DNA from: Leptospira wolbachii serovar Codice str. CDC
Lineage (GTDB): Bacteria > Spirochaetota > Leptospiria > Leptospirales > Leptospiraceae
DNA: 64,000 nt
NCBI RefSeq assembly: GCF_000332515.2
Contig: NZ_AOGZ02000014.1
Coordinates: forward strand, 2,310,001-2,374,000
Direction of reading: 5' to 3'
Shown here: positions 53,262 to 62,890 of the stretch, piece after piece
Layout of the letters: each line of letters begins with the position of its first letter
Position numbering within the stretch: the stretch's first letter is position 1
The notes under the pieces: generated by a model
Told to the model about the DNA's origin: nothing
What the model saw: the letters and a program-made list of their open reading frames with translations, nothing else
The model's database searches: none
Made by a program: the position numbers and the translations under genes

Positions 53262-54080
53262 TTACTTTCTTTTCTTCAGCACTTCTAAGTCTTTTTCTAA
53301 CTGTTCTAACTCATACTTTTCTTCTGCTTCTTTTATTTCTTGTTCAGTTCTGATTTGTTCAACAGCTTCATCTTTGATACGTTTGATTTCAGAATCAGAA
53401 ACCATACGGTATCCACTTCCATCACAAACATCGACAATGATTGTTTTACGAGTGATGGTGATGGCAAACCCACCTAGGAGTGTGATGGCTAAATCTTTCC
53501 AGGTGGAAGTTTGTTTGATTCGTACGGGACGATTGTCTTTAGGAAGTAATTGATTCCAGTCAGGTTCTTTGAACCGGAGACCACCAAACAACCAAAAGTA
53601 TTCCGGATACTCACTGAAGGTTTGGCATTTTGCTGAATCGGGAGCAAGGGTAATCATATTTCCATCGGCAACGGAACCAAGGACGAAGGAATCCCGAAGG
53701 CTATGAGTGACCACTTCACCGCCTTCTTCATTTGCTTTTCTTTCTGATTCCTGTCTTGCTAGTTCTTCTCTACGTTTGCGGATTTCTTCTTGTTTGGCAG
53801 CGATGGCTTTTTCTTTTTCATTTTTCCGTTTCTCCTCTTCTTCCTTACGGATCGTTTCTTCTTCGGATTCGGCAATATCTTTGTAGATAATTTTCAAAAC
53901 GGACTTTTTGGAAATGACCATATGTTTTCCGTTTTGTGTATCCACTTCGACACTATCTACGTTTTGGTTGGTGACAATGCCTTTGATAGATTTGCCTTGT
54001 TTGAGAAGGATGGTCTGTACTGCACTTAAGGGAGAAATGAAATATAAAAGTATAATTAAGGTTAGTTTTAGGATCCGCAT
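53262..54080 (-). CDS. Exported coiled-coil protein
   Basis: A 272-residue protein with a signal peptide (LTLIILLYFISPLSAV), a short beta-rich domain (about 22-70: TILLKQGKSIKGIVTNQNVD, ISKKSVLKIIY), a Glu/Lys-rich coiled coil (about 72-120), a further domain (about 125-225, with KCQTFSEYPEYFWLFGGLRF) and a second charged coil at the C-terminus. A hydrophobic stretch at about 195-210 (LAITLLGGFAITITRK) may be a membrane segment. It is first in a three-gene minus operon with the two CarboxypepD_reg lipoproteins. No family was recognised; a surface-assembly or adaptor role is only a guess. Confidence 0.65.
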   Translation of the reverse strand: MRILKLTLIILLYFISPLSAVQTILLKQGKSIKGIVTNQNVDSVEVDTQNGKHMVISKKSVLKIIYKDIAESEEETIRKEEEEKRKNEKEKAIAAKQEEIRKRREELARQESERKANEEGGEVVTHSLRDSFVLGSVADGNMITLAPDSAKCQTFSEYPEYFWLFGGLRFKEPDWNQLLPKDNRPVRIKQTSTWKDLAITLLGGFAITITRKTIIVDVCDGSGYRMVSDSEIKRIKDEAVEQIRTEQEIKEAEEKYELEQLEKDLEVLKKRK

Positions 54081-54345
54081 ATTTTGTTTCCGCTATAGTA
54101 TTTGCCCTATATTATTAGGATTTAGAATCATTTGCAATACCGAATTTTCTTGTTTTGTGGAAATACTTTCAGAAATGTTCAGTGATCAGGAGTACACAAA
54201 ATTCGACCCACCAAACAGATCCCAATTGGATTTTGAAAGAACTTGCAAGAGAGAGCAGAAAAATAGTATCTAACATAGTTTGTGGCATTATATTTGCTGA
54301 TGTTTCGATTTTATTCATGAACAGTTTTTGTTACAAAGAGGTGGC

Positions 54346-55641
54346 ATGAAAGAAGAGGGGAAAATGCATAAAGTTCTACATTCTGTGCATTTATGGGGCA
54401 TCGCTGTGGGGCTTGTTATTTCTGGCGATTATTTTGGTTGGAACTTTGGTTGGTCTCAAGCAAGTTTTTGGGAATTCAGTTTCGCTGTTATATGGATTGC
54501 CACCTTTTATGTATTGTTTGCACTTTGTTTTACGGAACTTGCGGCCAGCATCCCTCAGTCCGGAGGTCCTTCTGCTTATGCCAAACGGGCCCTCGGTGAT
54601 TTGTTTGGACTGATTACCGGGTATTTGGTTCTTGTGGAATTTTTACTCGCACCTCCTGCCATTGCTTCGGCCCTCGGCGGATACATTCATTTTTTATTTC
54701 CCGTTATACCAGCATTTGGTGCTGGAATTGTTATGTTTTGTTTATTGTTGTTAATTAATCTTACAGGAATTAAACAAACCGCACGTTTTGAACTTTTAGT
54801 TACCATAGTAGCTGTATTTGGGCTTTTGTTTTATCTAGCATTTCTTTGGCCTCATGTTTCTTTCGATCGCATTCCAAAATTTCCTGAATTCAGATTCATG
54901 TCCTGGAGTTCTGTTTTTCTTTCCATTCCCTTTGCGATTTGGTTTTTTTTGGCAGTGGAAGGGGTGGCGTTAGCTGCAGAAGAAGTTCGGAATCCGGCAA
55001 GGGACATACCTATTGGATACACAGCAGGTATTTTTACTTTACTCTGTTTGGCGGGCCTCATTTTTGTTTTTACTGCTTCTGTTGTCGATATTAAGGAAAT
55101 TGCTGAACTAGATTATCCATTATCTTATGTATTACAAAAGTTATATGGTAGTGAAACCATCTGGCCTTTTGTATTTACTTTTATTGGTTTGTTCGGACTT
55201 GTTGCCTCTTTATTTGGAATCATTCTGGGGAACTCGCGATTGATTTATGCCATGGCAAAAGAAGGATATTTACCTACCTACCTTTCTAAACTGAGTCATG
55301 GTTCCTTGGTTCCGCAAAATGCGGTTCTTAGTGGCGGAGTTTTAGGTATTTTTTGTATGTGTTTTTTGGATACTGCGGAACTCATCACTATTTCCGCATT
55401 AGGTGCTTGTGGGATGTATATCTTAAGTTTAGTTTCTTATTTTGTTTTACGTAAAAAAGAACCAGAGATGCCGAGGCCCTACAAAGCTCCACTGTATCCT
55501 TTGTTACCCGGAGTTGCCCTTATTCTCGGAATTGTAGCTTGTGGTTCTGTTTGTTTTTCTGAACCATACTTGGCACTTGGAGTTTTAGGATTTGGTATTG
55601 TTTTGGGAATTGGTTATCACTTAAAACAAAGAAAAATCTAA
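54346..55641 (+). CDS. Ethanolamine/amino acid permease
   Basis: A protein of about 431 residues and 12 membrane helices of the APC superfamily. The opening LVISGDYFGWNFGW and the helix-three region FTELAASIPQSGGPSAYAKR match the ethanolamine permease (Eat) group; EGVALAAEEVRNPARDIPIG and GNSRLIYAMAKEGYLP are common to APC transporters. No ethanolamine ammonia-lyase genes are visible nearby, so the substrate stays uncertain. The ATG at 54346 has AAAGAGG upstream and is preferred to the frame start at 54328. Its 3' end overlaps the convergent cyclase gene by four bases. Confidence 0.85.
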   Translation: MKEEGKMHKVLHSVHLWGIAVGLVISGDYFGWNFGWSQASFWEFSFAVIWIATFYVLFALCFTELAASIPQSGGPSAYAKRALGDLFGLITGYLVLVEFLLAPPAIASALGGYIHFLFPVIPAFGAGIVMFCLLLLINLTGIKQTARFELLVTIVAVFGLLFYLAFLWPHVSFDRIPKFPEFRFMSWSSVFLSIPFAIWFFLAVEGVALAAEEVRNPARDIPIGYTAGIFTLLCLAGLIFVFTASVVDIKEIAELDYPLSYVLQKLYGSETIWPFVFTFIGLFGLVASLFGIILGNSRLIYAMAKEGYLPTYLSKLSHGSLVPQNAVLSGGVLGIFCMCFLDTAELITISALGACGMYILSLVSYFVLRKKEPEMPRPYKAPLYPLLPGVALILGIVACGSVCFSEPYLALGVLGFGIVLGIGYHLKQRKI

Positions 55642-57710
55642 CTGCCATATTCCATTTTTGATCTTTCTTTTGCTTCTCTACAACGATCTAAAAACAACCT
55701 CGATACGGAATCATCGGGGTTTTTATCTAATAGTTTTGAAAATCCATCCATAGCTTCTTCAAAATCGTCTCGTCGAAATGCATCCAATGCTAAAGTGTAA
55801 TCGTCTTTAATGGAAATGAGTCTGGATGCTTTTTCTGGTTCGTATCCATCCAAAACTTCCACAACAAACACCGATTCTGTTTTCCCTTTGATTGCCACTC
55901 GGTCGAGAAGCCGGTAGTGGTATCCTAATCCTTCGGACGCCTCAATGAACGTATCGGCACTGATGACAATTCGTGCAGAAAAGAGTTTGGTAATCCCTTC
56001 AATACGAGATGCTAAGTTGACAGCATCAGATATAACAGTTCCTTCCATTCGTTTATGTTCACCTAATATACCCAAGGTGAGATTTCCTGTATGGATCCCG
56101 ATTCCTACCTCGACAGGGATATATCCACAGTTAGCTCTATGGCCATTATAAATACGAATGGCGTCTTGCATTTCAACGGCCGCTTTGACTGCATCATTGA
56201 TATCGTAAGGAAATAGTGCCATTACAGCATCGCCAATGAATTTATCTATAAATCCATTATTGTGTCGAATGATAGGTCCTACTCGTTGTAAGTAACTGTT
56301 TAAAAAATCGAAGTTTTCTTTAGGAGTGAGTGTCTCTGAAAATTCGGTAAAAGACCTGATGTCAGCAAAGAGTATTGTCATTCTTTTCTGAACCTGGTCT
56401 CCTAAGTCCACATATCGAATATCAGATTTGCCTAAATGGTATAAAAATTCTGTAGGAACAAAACGACTAAAGGAATTGCTGAGTTGCTTTTGTTCCTGTG
56501 CAAATTCCAAAGTTTTTGTCATGGTTTGGCGAACAATCCGCCCAAAGGTAATGACTTGTAAAAAAACAAAGATAACTACACTTGCTGGAGCGATGTAGGT
56601 TGTGTGGATGTATGATTCTGCATGTAAGACATCATTTGTGGCAGCAACAAGAACTAAAAGCATTCCAAACAATAGAGGTTTGGACTCCATACGTTTCTTT
56701 TGGTAAGCACGATACAAATAAATAAATATAATAATTCCATTGGCAACAAAAGCAATAGGGTAAATAGACGCCGTCTCTGTAAAATAAACTGGCGGTAATA
56801 ATAATCCAATCGTTAAGATCGATGAAAGAACATAAAAGAAAGTTCCCATTCGTTTAGAGAAGTCTTCGGGAAAAATGGTATAAAAATAATGATAGAGAAG
56901 TGGCGCCGACCAATACCAAGAAAGATATTCCAATCGTAATAGAAACCAATAGGGAAGATCGGCAAACTCTAATAAAATGCGTTCTCCCGTGGAAATGGTT
57001 CTAAGTAATACTGCTAAGGAAAATAAAAAGATTCCAATTGTATGTTTACCATCACGATTGTAAAAATACATTACAAAAAAGAAAAATCCAACAAAGGTAA
57101 GGATCGAGGACAACATGGTTTCGTTGATCTTTCGTTTGGTGAGTCGACTTTCTGCTTTGGTATAAGTAGAAAGAACAATGTCATTCCAAATTCCACCCTT
57201 CCTATGTACGTAATTGGCAACATAGAGATCAATAGTGATCTCAGATGTCTGTGGTAAAACCACAACTGTGGATTTTACTTGTGGAGTGTATTCATTTGGA
57301 TTGGACCCTGGTTTTCCTGATCCGCCTAAATATTTTCCGTTAACATAAATAGCGTACGAAGTATCCTGTTCTAATACTGTGAGCGCCATAGTTTCGTTAA
57401 GATTTTCAGCAAGTTTCAATTTGATTCGGAAACTCGCATGACCATAACCACCAAGAGAACCGTAATCCATTTTGTACCCATTCCAATGTTTGGGAATGTC
57501 TAGTAACAAATCAGAATTGGTTTCTTGTATTTGGGAAGGAGCTGTATTCCAAAAAAATTTCCATTCCCCATTCAGTGCTACAAACGGTTGGTCTGTAAAA
57601 GAATGTTGGCTGAGATCTAAATACCCTTTCTTTATTTCTGCTTTTACATTCCTTTCCTCAGAGAGACAACCGAGATGGAATAACATAAAGATAAGAAAGA
57701 GTTTTTTCAT
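55638..57710 (-). CDS. 7TM adenylate/guanylate cyclase lipoprotein
   Basis: A 690-residue protein. A lipoprotein signal (LFHLGC) is followed by an extracytoplasmic galactose-binding-like domain (about 30-165: LNGEWKFFW, LDIPKHWNGY), seven membrane helices (about 190-395) and a class III nucleotide cyclase domain (about 440-625). The metal Asp site is ILFADIRSF, with FIDKFIGDAVMALF and GIGIHTGNLTLG also visible; a short TPR-like tail follows. It likely makes cAMP from ATP in response to an external signal. The ATG follows immediately on the stop of the glutamate-synthase-like gene. Confidence 0.9.
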   Translation of the reverse strand: MKKLFLIFMLFHLGCLSEERNVKAEIKKGYLDLSQHSFTDQPFVALNGEWKFFWNTAPSQIQETNSDLLLDIPKHWNGYKMDYGSLGGYGHASFRIKLKLAENLNETMALTVLEQDTSYAIYVNGKYLGGSGKPGSNPNEYTPQVKSTVVVLPQTSEITIDLYVANYVHRKGGIWNDIVLSTYTKAESRLTKRKINETMLSSILTFVGFFFFVMYFYNRDGKHTIGIFLFSLAVLLRTISTGERILLEFADLPYWFLLRLEYLSWYWSAPLLYHYFYTIFPEDFSKRMGTFFYVLSSILTIGLLLPPVYFTETASIYPIAFVANGIIIFIYLYRAYQKKRMESKPLLFGMLLVLVAATNDVLHAESYIHTTYIAPASVVIFVFLQVITFGRIVRQTMTKTLEFAQEQKQLSNSFSRFVPTEFLYHLGKSDIRYVDLGDQVQKRMTILFADIRSFTEFSETLTPKENFDFLNSYLQRVGPIIRHNNGFIDKFIGDAVMALFPYDINDAVKAAVEMQDAIRIYNGHRANCGYIPVEVGIGIHTGNLTLGILGEHKRMEGTVISDAVNLASRIEGITKLFSARIVISADTFIEASEGLGYHYRLLDRVAIKGKTESVFVVEVLDGYEPEKASRLISIKDDYTLALDAFRRDDFEEAMDGFSKLLDKNPDDSVSRLFLDRCREAKERSKMEYGS

Positions 57711-59273
57711 TTAGGCTTGTCGTTTCGGGAATACCGTATAGTCCTGAAGTTTTGTAAATTTCACTTCATCGCGTTTATAACCGAGTAATCCTTCTAAGGT
57801 CTGGTAGCGGTTCATTCCCATACTGATTTCTATATCTTGGCCTGTGAATTGTCCTGGGTGTTCGTATCCACAAGAATGTGCTAAACTAAGAAGTTCTTTG
57901 CGAAACCCTTGGATGTATTTGGCCGCACGTTTTCCTTTGATCTCTGGATCCACACCGCGTTGTAACCACCAATTCTGAGTGGCAACACCTGCCGGACAAT
58001 GATCCGTATGGCATTTTTATGCTTGGATGCAACCAATGGATAACATGGCTTCTCTTGCCACATTGATGAGGTCACAACCCATGGCAATCGCAACCACGGC
58101 TCTGTCTGGAAAACCTAATTTTCCGGAACCAATCCACACAATTTGTTCGGACAAACCCTGACTTTGGAAGAGAGTGTAGACTCTTTGGAATCCAATTTTG
58201 AAAGGTAAGGAAACGTGATCAGCATAGGTAAGGGGGGCAGCTCCCGTTCCCCCTTCTCCTCCATCGATCGTGATGAAGTCGGGTCCCTCTGCACTTTGTT
58301 TCATCTCACGAGCAAGTTCTTCCCAAAATTCAATTTCCCCAACAGCACTTTTGATTCCCACAGGAAGTCCTGTGCCGTTGGCAATTTTTTCGATGAATTG
58401 GATGAGTTCTTTTACATTGGTAAACTCACTATGGGAGTTCGGAGAAATACAATCCTTTCCTTCTTCGACATGACGGATGGATGCAATTTCTGCATTTACT
58501 TTTTTTGCTGGAAGAATCCCACCTTTGCCTGGTTTGGCGCCCTGGGATAATTTAATTTCGATCATCTTGATACAAGGATTTTGTCCCACTTTCTCTTTTA
58601 AGACATCCAAACTAAATTTTCCGGAATGGTCTCTGGCTCCAAAATACCCAGTTCCAATTTGCCAAACCATATCAGCGCCTTCCCTATGGTAATTGCTAAG
58701 ACCACCTTCGCCTGTGTTGTGATAGGCGCCGGAATCTCTCGCACCCCTGTTGAGTGCCATGATTGCATTTTTTCCAAGGGATCCAAAGGACATCGCAGAG
58801 ATATTCACAATCGAATAAGGTCGATAAGGAAATTTTCGTTTGGTTCCAATGACTTTTAAACAGGGGATACAACTTACATCTTTGTTATGGATATATGCAT
58901 TTGCTTCTGGATAGGGAAAAGCTTTGTGTTTGATGATGGGATATCCGGGTTCGTATTGGATTTCAGTAGTTCCAAATCCAAAGTTACTGTTTTGTCCTTT
59001 GGCAGTGGCATAAATCCAACTTCTTTCGGTTCGATCAAAGGGACGTTCTTCCTTATCATGGGCAACCCAATACTGCCTGAGTTCCGGTCCTATCATTTCT
59101 AAAAAATAGCGAAGTCGTCCGACAATAGGAAAGTTTCTCTGAATCGTGTGCGTTTTTTGAGTGATGTCTCTTAAGAAAACAATCACAAGAAACAAGAACA
59201 ATCCAATCAGAGTGGAAGATAGGGGATAGGTTTCAATCCAAGTAAGTAGCTGATCCATAAGTGGTGCGTCCAT
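57711..59273 (-). pseudogene. FMN-binding glutamate-synthase-like gene with in-frame stop
   Basis: A single frame runs from ATG 59273 to TAA 57711-57713 except for one TAA at 58019-58017. The part before it (about 418 codons) has GluS-type features: NISAMSFGSLGKNAIMALNR, NTGEGGLSNYH, IKMIEIKLSQGAKPGKGGIL and FITIDGGEGGTGAAP. The part after it continues in frame as KCHTDHCPAGVATQNWWLQR, then VDPEIKGKRA. In relatives this junction reads CIQAQKCHT or similar, so a CAA Gln codon seems to have become TAA by one base change. The cut removes the Cys cluster C-terminal to the FMN barrel. It is either a real null, a recent mutation or a sequencing error. It lies in an operon with a kinase, a response regulator and a cyclase. 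Confidence 0.8.
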
Positions 59274-59302
59274 TTCTATATTCAAAGCAAAAAGTTGACA
59301 AG

Positions 59303-59704
59303 CTAAGATTGGAGGCGAGCTAGAGATTCCAAAAGTTTTTCTTTTGTAAAGGGTTTGAAAATATATCCAGAGATGATTGGAATTTTTGCAGCCCGATCAG
59401 TATCAGCCTCGTCGACAGAAGAACTAACAAGGAATACTTCAATTGCTTTGGGAAACTTTGGAAAGATCTTTCCAAAGGCATCTAAAAATTGCCATCCATC
59501 CATAAAGGGCATATTGATATCTAAAAAGATGATATCGGGAAGTAGTTCTTTGTTTTGAAATTCCTGATGAAAGAACTCGAGCGCATTTTCCGCATCGGAA
59601 AAAACGAGAACTTCCCCTTTGATTCCCGCATTGGAGATGATTTTTTTGGTAGTGAACTGGTAAATTTTATCATCATCGATGACACAAATCTTGGGAGTCG
59701 TCAT
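59303..59704 (-). CDS. Single-domain response regulator
   Basis: A 133-residue CheY-like receiver with the acidic pair D10-D11 (CVIDDD), phospho-acceptor D62 (IIFLDINMP) and KPF near the end (YIFKPFTKEKL). No output domain is present, so it acts by protein contact. It overlaps the upstream histidine kinase gene by four bases (ATGA), so it is its likely partner, and precedes the glutamate-synthase-like gene by 17 to 29 bases. Confidence 0.92.
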   Translation of the reverse strand: MTTPKICVIDDDKIYQFTTKKIISNAGIKGEVLVFSDAENALEFFHQEFQNKELLPDIIFLDINMPFMDGWQFLDAFGKIFPKFPKAIEVFLVSSSVDEADTDRAAKIPIISGYIFKPFTKEKLLESLARLQS

Positions 59705-61200
59705 AGGGTATCTCTCCCATCGGGAAAGTACATAAGGAAAGTAGCCCCTTCCCCTGGTTTGGAACGCACTTCAATCCTTCCGCCTACAGATTCCATTTTG
59801 TATTTAATCAAAAACAACCCGAGTCCCTTACCACTGATATGACGATGAAAAGTCTTTCTAAGCTGAAAAATTTGATCACCATATCGCTCCAAATCGATTC
59901 CGGTACCATTGTCCGAAAAAGAAATGGCAGTTTGGGATCCAATTTGAAAGGATTCCACGGAAATGCGTAGTTTTCTGTCTGGGTGGGAATACCGGATGGA
60001 ATTGCTGAGTAAATGTAGGAAAATTGTTTCTAGAAACTCTTTGGAGAAATAAACCGTTTCTGCCCCCGAAAAATCGGATTGGATTTCGACCTGTTTGTTT
60101 TTTAATTCTCCTTCCATCAGTTGGATCACATTGGAAAAAGATTGGCTGATGTGGACTGGTTCTGGTTTGTAAGTGTCTGGGTTTTGAATCCTCAATGTGG
60201 TGATCAGTTCTGAGAGGACAGTCTCTAAGGTTTCAGTGACATCTTCTAAATGGTTTTCCAATTCTCTAATTTCTTCGAGATTGTTTGTCTCTTTCATTAA
60301 ATCGAGAAGACTTCTTAAATTGCTTACGGGCGCCCGCAGGTGGTGAGAGATGATTTGATTGTAGGCTTGTAGCTGTTTGTTTTGTGTTAAAAGCGAATTT
60401 GTAATAGCCCTCAAACGATCATTGTTTTCTAGAAGGAGGGTTTCTGATTTTTTTCTCTCATTGATATCGATGATTTGCGCAAGATAATGGATGGGATGGC
60501 CTGTGTCGTCACGAAGTACAGTAACTGTGATATAGGCCCAAACTTTTTTTCCTGATTTGTGAATGTATTGTTTTTCAATGGAATAGTTATCGATGATTCC
60601 TTTTTGAACTTCATCTCTATACTTTAAATTTTCTTCTAGTTCTTCACCGGCACTGATTTCAGAAAAATGTTTTCCAATGATCTCAAAACTTTTATAACCT
60701 AAAAAATTAGCAAAGGCATCATTTGCTTCATCAATATATCCGTTTTTTCCTGTGAGTACAAGTCCAATCGGGGAATCGTGAAATAATGTATTGAACCTTC
60801 GTTCTGAAAGTGCTAAATTTGCCTCGGTATCTATTTTTTCTGAGATATCTCTAGAAGATGTATGTAAATATTTTTTCCCCGTAGTTGGATGTATCGTTAA
60901 ACGATTGTCAGACTGTAGCCATATATAATTCCCGTTTTTATGTAAAAAACGAAATGTTGTATGGATGTTCTCATCTCCACGAAGGAGAGGTTGGTGTGAT
61001 CTTTCTTGGATGAGTCTTCTTTCGTCTGGGTGAAAATAATCGTAAGGATTTTTTCCAACTAGTTCCTCTGCATTATATCCTATGATTTTTTCCGAGTTGG
61101 GGCTAACATAAATGTAGGTTCCGTCTGATTCGTGCAAACAAACCAACTCTCGGCTAATGGCCGTTACTAAGTGAAGTATCTCAGAATCGGGAAGTCCCAC
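59701..61200 (-). CDS. PAS sensor histidine kinase
   Basis: A 499-residue soluble kinase. Two PAS domains (about 8-125 and 130-250) are followed by a DHp helix with the phospho-acceptor at H286 (IISHHLRAPVSNLRSLL) and an ATPase domain (about 380-497: LLSNSIRYSHPDRKL, SFSDNGTGIDLE, GKGLGLFLIKYK). It has no membrane helix. The gene starts the operon and is coupled to the response regulator gene by the ATGA overlap. A light, oxygen or redox cue sensed by the PAS pair is possible; no cofactor-binding residues can be assigned. Confidence 0.9.
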   Translation of the reverse strand: MGLPDSEILHLVTAISRELVCLHESDGTYIYVSPNSEKIIGYNAEELVGKNPYDYFHPDERRLIQERSHQPLLRGDENIHTTFRFLHKNGNYIWLQSDNRLTIHPTTGKKYLHTSSRDISEKIDTEANLALSERRFNTLFHDSPIGLVLTGKNGYIDEANDAFANFLGYKSFEIIGKHFSEISAGEELEENLKYRDEVQKGIIDNYSIEKQYIHKSGKKVWAYITVTVLRDDTGHPIHYLAQIIDINERKKSETLLLENNDRLRAITNSLLTQNKQLQAYNQIISHHLRAPVSNLRSLLDLMKETNNLEEIRELENHLEDVTETLETVLSELITTLRIQNPDTYKPEPVHISQSFSNVIQLMEGELKNKQVEIQSDFSGAETVYFSKEFLETIFLHLLSNSIRYSHPDRKLRISVESFQIGSQTAISFSDNGTGIDLERYGDQIFQLRKTFHRHISGKGLGLFLIKYKMESVGGRIEVRSKPGEGATFLMYFPDGRDTL

Positions 61201-61361
61201 GAGGAAATTCTCGCCAATTCCTTTGGATTGTCTATCCGAAATGTAAATGTGAACAGGGATTTTATAAATTTAGTTTCATTTGTAATATTTTTTTAAACCA
61301 ACCAAATCAAAAACGAACCAGTCTTTGTGTGGCCATCAAAATTGATTTAAGGGATACTCAA

Positions 61362-61715
61362 ATGAAAAATCTATCGTATGTCATTCTGGACGGAAATTTA
61401 ACCGCCGACCCAGAAGAAAGAACCATTGCAGGCGGAAAGTCTTTAGCTAATTTCACAGTTGCCGTCAACCATACGTCCAACAACCAAGAAGGAAAAGACA
61501 AGGAAGATGTCTCTTACTTTGAAGTGGAGGCTTGGGAAAAACTAGGTGAGAATTGCGTGGAATACCTGAAAAAAGGGAGTAAAGTAACCGTAATGGGAAA
61601 TCTGAAACAAAACCGATGGAAAAGTCCTGAAGGTGAAAACAGATCTAAAATTAAAGTCACTGCTTCCACTGTTCGGTTTGATAGCGTTCGAAAGAAAGAG
61701 TCAAAGGTTGCATAA
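61362..61715 (+). CDS. ssb: Single-stranded DNA-binding protein
   Basis: A protein of about 117 residues with an OB fold: MKNLSYVILDGNLTADPEER, LANFTVAVNHTSNN, SYFEVEAWEKLGENCVEYLK then KGSKVTVMGNL. It lacks the acidic DDDIPF-type tail of the main SSB; it ends RKKESKVA, so it may be a second, shorter SSB. It binds single-stranded DNA in replication and repair. The frame extends to 61329, but ATG at 61362 after AAGGGA is preferred. A weak terminator follows. Confidence 0.9.
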   Translation: MKNLSYVILDGNLTADPEERTIAGGKSLANFTVAVNHTSNNQEGKDKEDVSYFEVEAWEKLGENCVEYLKKGSKVTVMGNLKQNRWKSPEGENRSKIKVTASTVRFDSVRKKESKVA

Positions 61716-61727
61716 AAATGACTTAAG

Positions 61728-61757
61728 CGGGTGTTGGAATCGCCCTTCACCCGTTTT
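61728..61757 (+). terminator. Probable terminator of ssb
   Basis: The stem CGGGTG (61728-61733) pairs with CACCCG (61748-61753) around a 14-base loop and is followed by TTTTCGTT. It lies between the convergent ssb and lipoprotein genes, just after the ssb stop. The long loop makes it moderate in strength. Confidence 0.55.
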
Positions 61758-61763
61758 CGTTCG

Positions 61764-62837
61764 TTAAGGAGTAGGAATTGTCCTTTTTTTATGTTTTGTA
61801 TGAGTTGGGGAATCAAAAATAGAATGAGAATCGTGATCATCTGATTTTGATTTTTCTTCTGATTCATCAGTTAGTTTTTTTTCATCATTACGTTCCTCTA
61901 GTAATGATTGTTTCCCATTTTTGTTTATCGATACAATGCGAAAGTACCGGGGAGAGGAAACTAGGTTCCATTCTCTAAACATAAATTTTGTAAATCCATG
62001 TTTGGGTCCAAAGACTCCATTCGTGTTTTCAATTTTTGATTTGATATTGGTTTTGAATTCTAATTGTTCAGTTTGTGTTAGGTTTGGGAACTGTGCCACT
62101 TCACCTTCTACATAACGATTTTTTAAAATATCCAATTCTCTTCGATTACGCCCAGTGACATCTTCAAAAAATTTCTGTTTGGCTCCATTACAATTACCTG
62201 CGTATGATTCACAGTTAGGTTCTAGTTGTGGATTTACATAAGTGAGTTCTAAATAGATATTAATGTATTCGCCAAGATTTGGAACTTTGCCTTCTTGAAT
62301 TTCCAACACTTGAGGAACTGTATCTCTATCGGTGTATTGTCTTTCGATGGCTTCCCGTGAGGTTTTAGTTTCAGGAACCGTGCTATTTACCTTTACTGGT
62401 TTTTTTGACTCTCCAACGATTACTTTGTTTCGCATAACTTCCGTTTTGGTTTCTAGAATTTCGTAAGCTTGGAAGTTTACTGGTTGTTTGGCGATAATTT
62501 CACCCTTTTGGTTTAGGACAATGATATGATGGTCTAAAATGGTGCCAGAAATGATTTCTTCTATAATGCTAATACCGGCATCTTCAAAAAACAAATCCAA
62601 CTGTATGAAGGGAATTTTGTTCTCTGAATATTCCACACTGACACCTGGTTCTAAAGTCAGAGGTTTTTTTCCTTCTTTGGAATCGGTATGAAATGCTTCC
62701 GATTTGGTAATCATCTTAATTCGGTTGAGATTGATTTGTTCCGTATGGGTGGGGAAGGTTGGTGTGATTACCTGTTGCGGAGTTTGGCATCCGAAAGAGA
62801 GGAGTAACAGGAAGGAAACAAAATACAAACGATTCAT
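61764..62837 (-). CDS. Hypothetical lipoprotein
   Basis: A 357-residue lipoprotein (FLLLLSFGC, Cys17). The mature part has a beta-rich domain (about 60-130: FIQLDLFFEDAGISIIEEII, HHIIVLNQKGEIIAKQ), a charged middle region, a Cys-containing loop (PNCESYAGNCNGAKQ) and a C-terminal disordered, His/Lys/Glu-rich tail (EKSKSDDHDSHSIFDSPTHT). I do not recognise the family. It is convergent with ssb and shares a probable terminator with it. Confidence 0.7.
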   Translation of the reverse strand: MNRLYFVSFLLLLSFGCQTPQQVITPTFPTHTEQINLNRIKMITKSEAFHTDSKEGKKPLTLEPGVSVEYSENKIPFIQLDLFFEDAGISIIEEIISGTILDHHIIVLNQKGEIIAKQPVNFQAYEILETKTEVMRNKVIVGESKKPVKVNSTVPETKTSREAIERQYTDRDTVPQVLEIQEGKVPNLGEYINIYLELTYVNPQLEPNCESYAGNCNGAKQKFFEDVTGRNRRELDILKNRYVEGEVAQFPNLTQTEQLEFKTNIKSKIENTNGVFGPKHGFTKFMFREWNLVSSPRYFRIVSINKNGKQSLLEERNDEKKLTDESEEKSKSDDHDSHSIFDSPTHTKHKKRTIPTP

Positions 62838-62890
62838 AGTTTAAGTATCGGATATAGATTGCCCCTAAAATTAGGGGCAAACAGGTAAGT

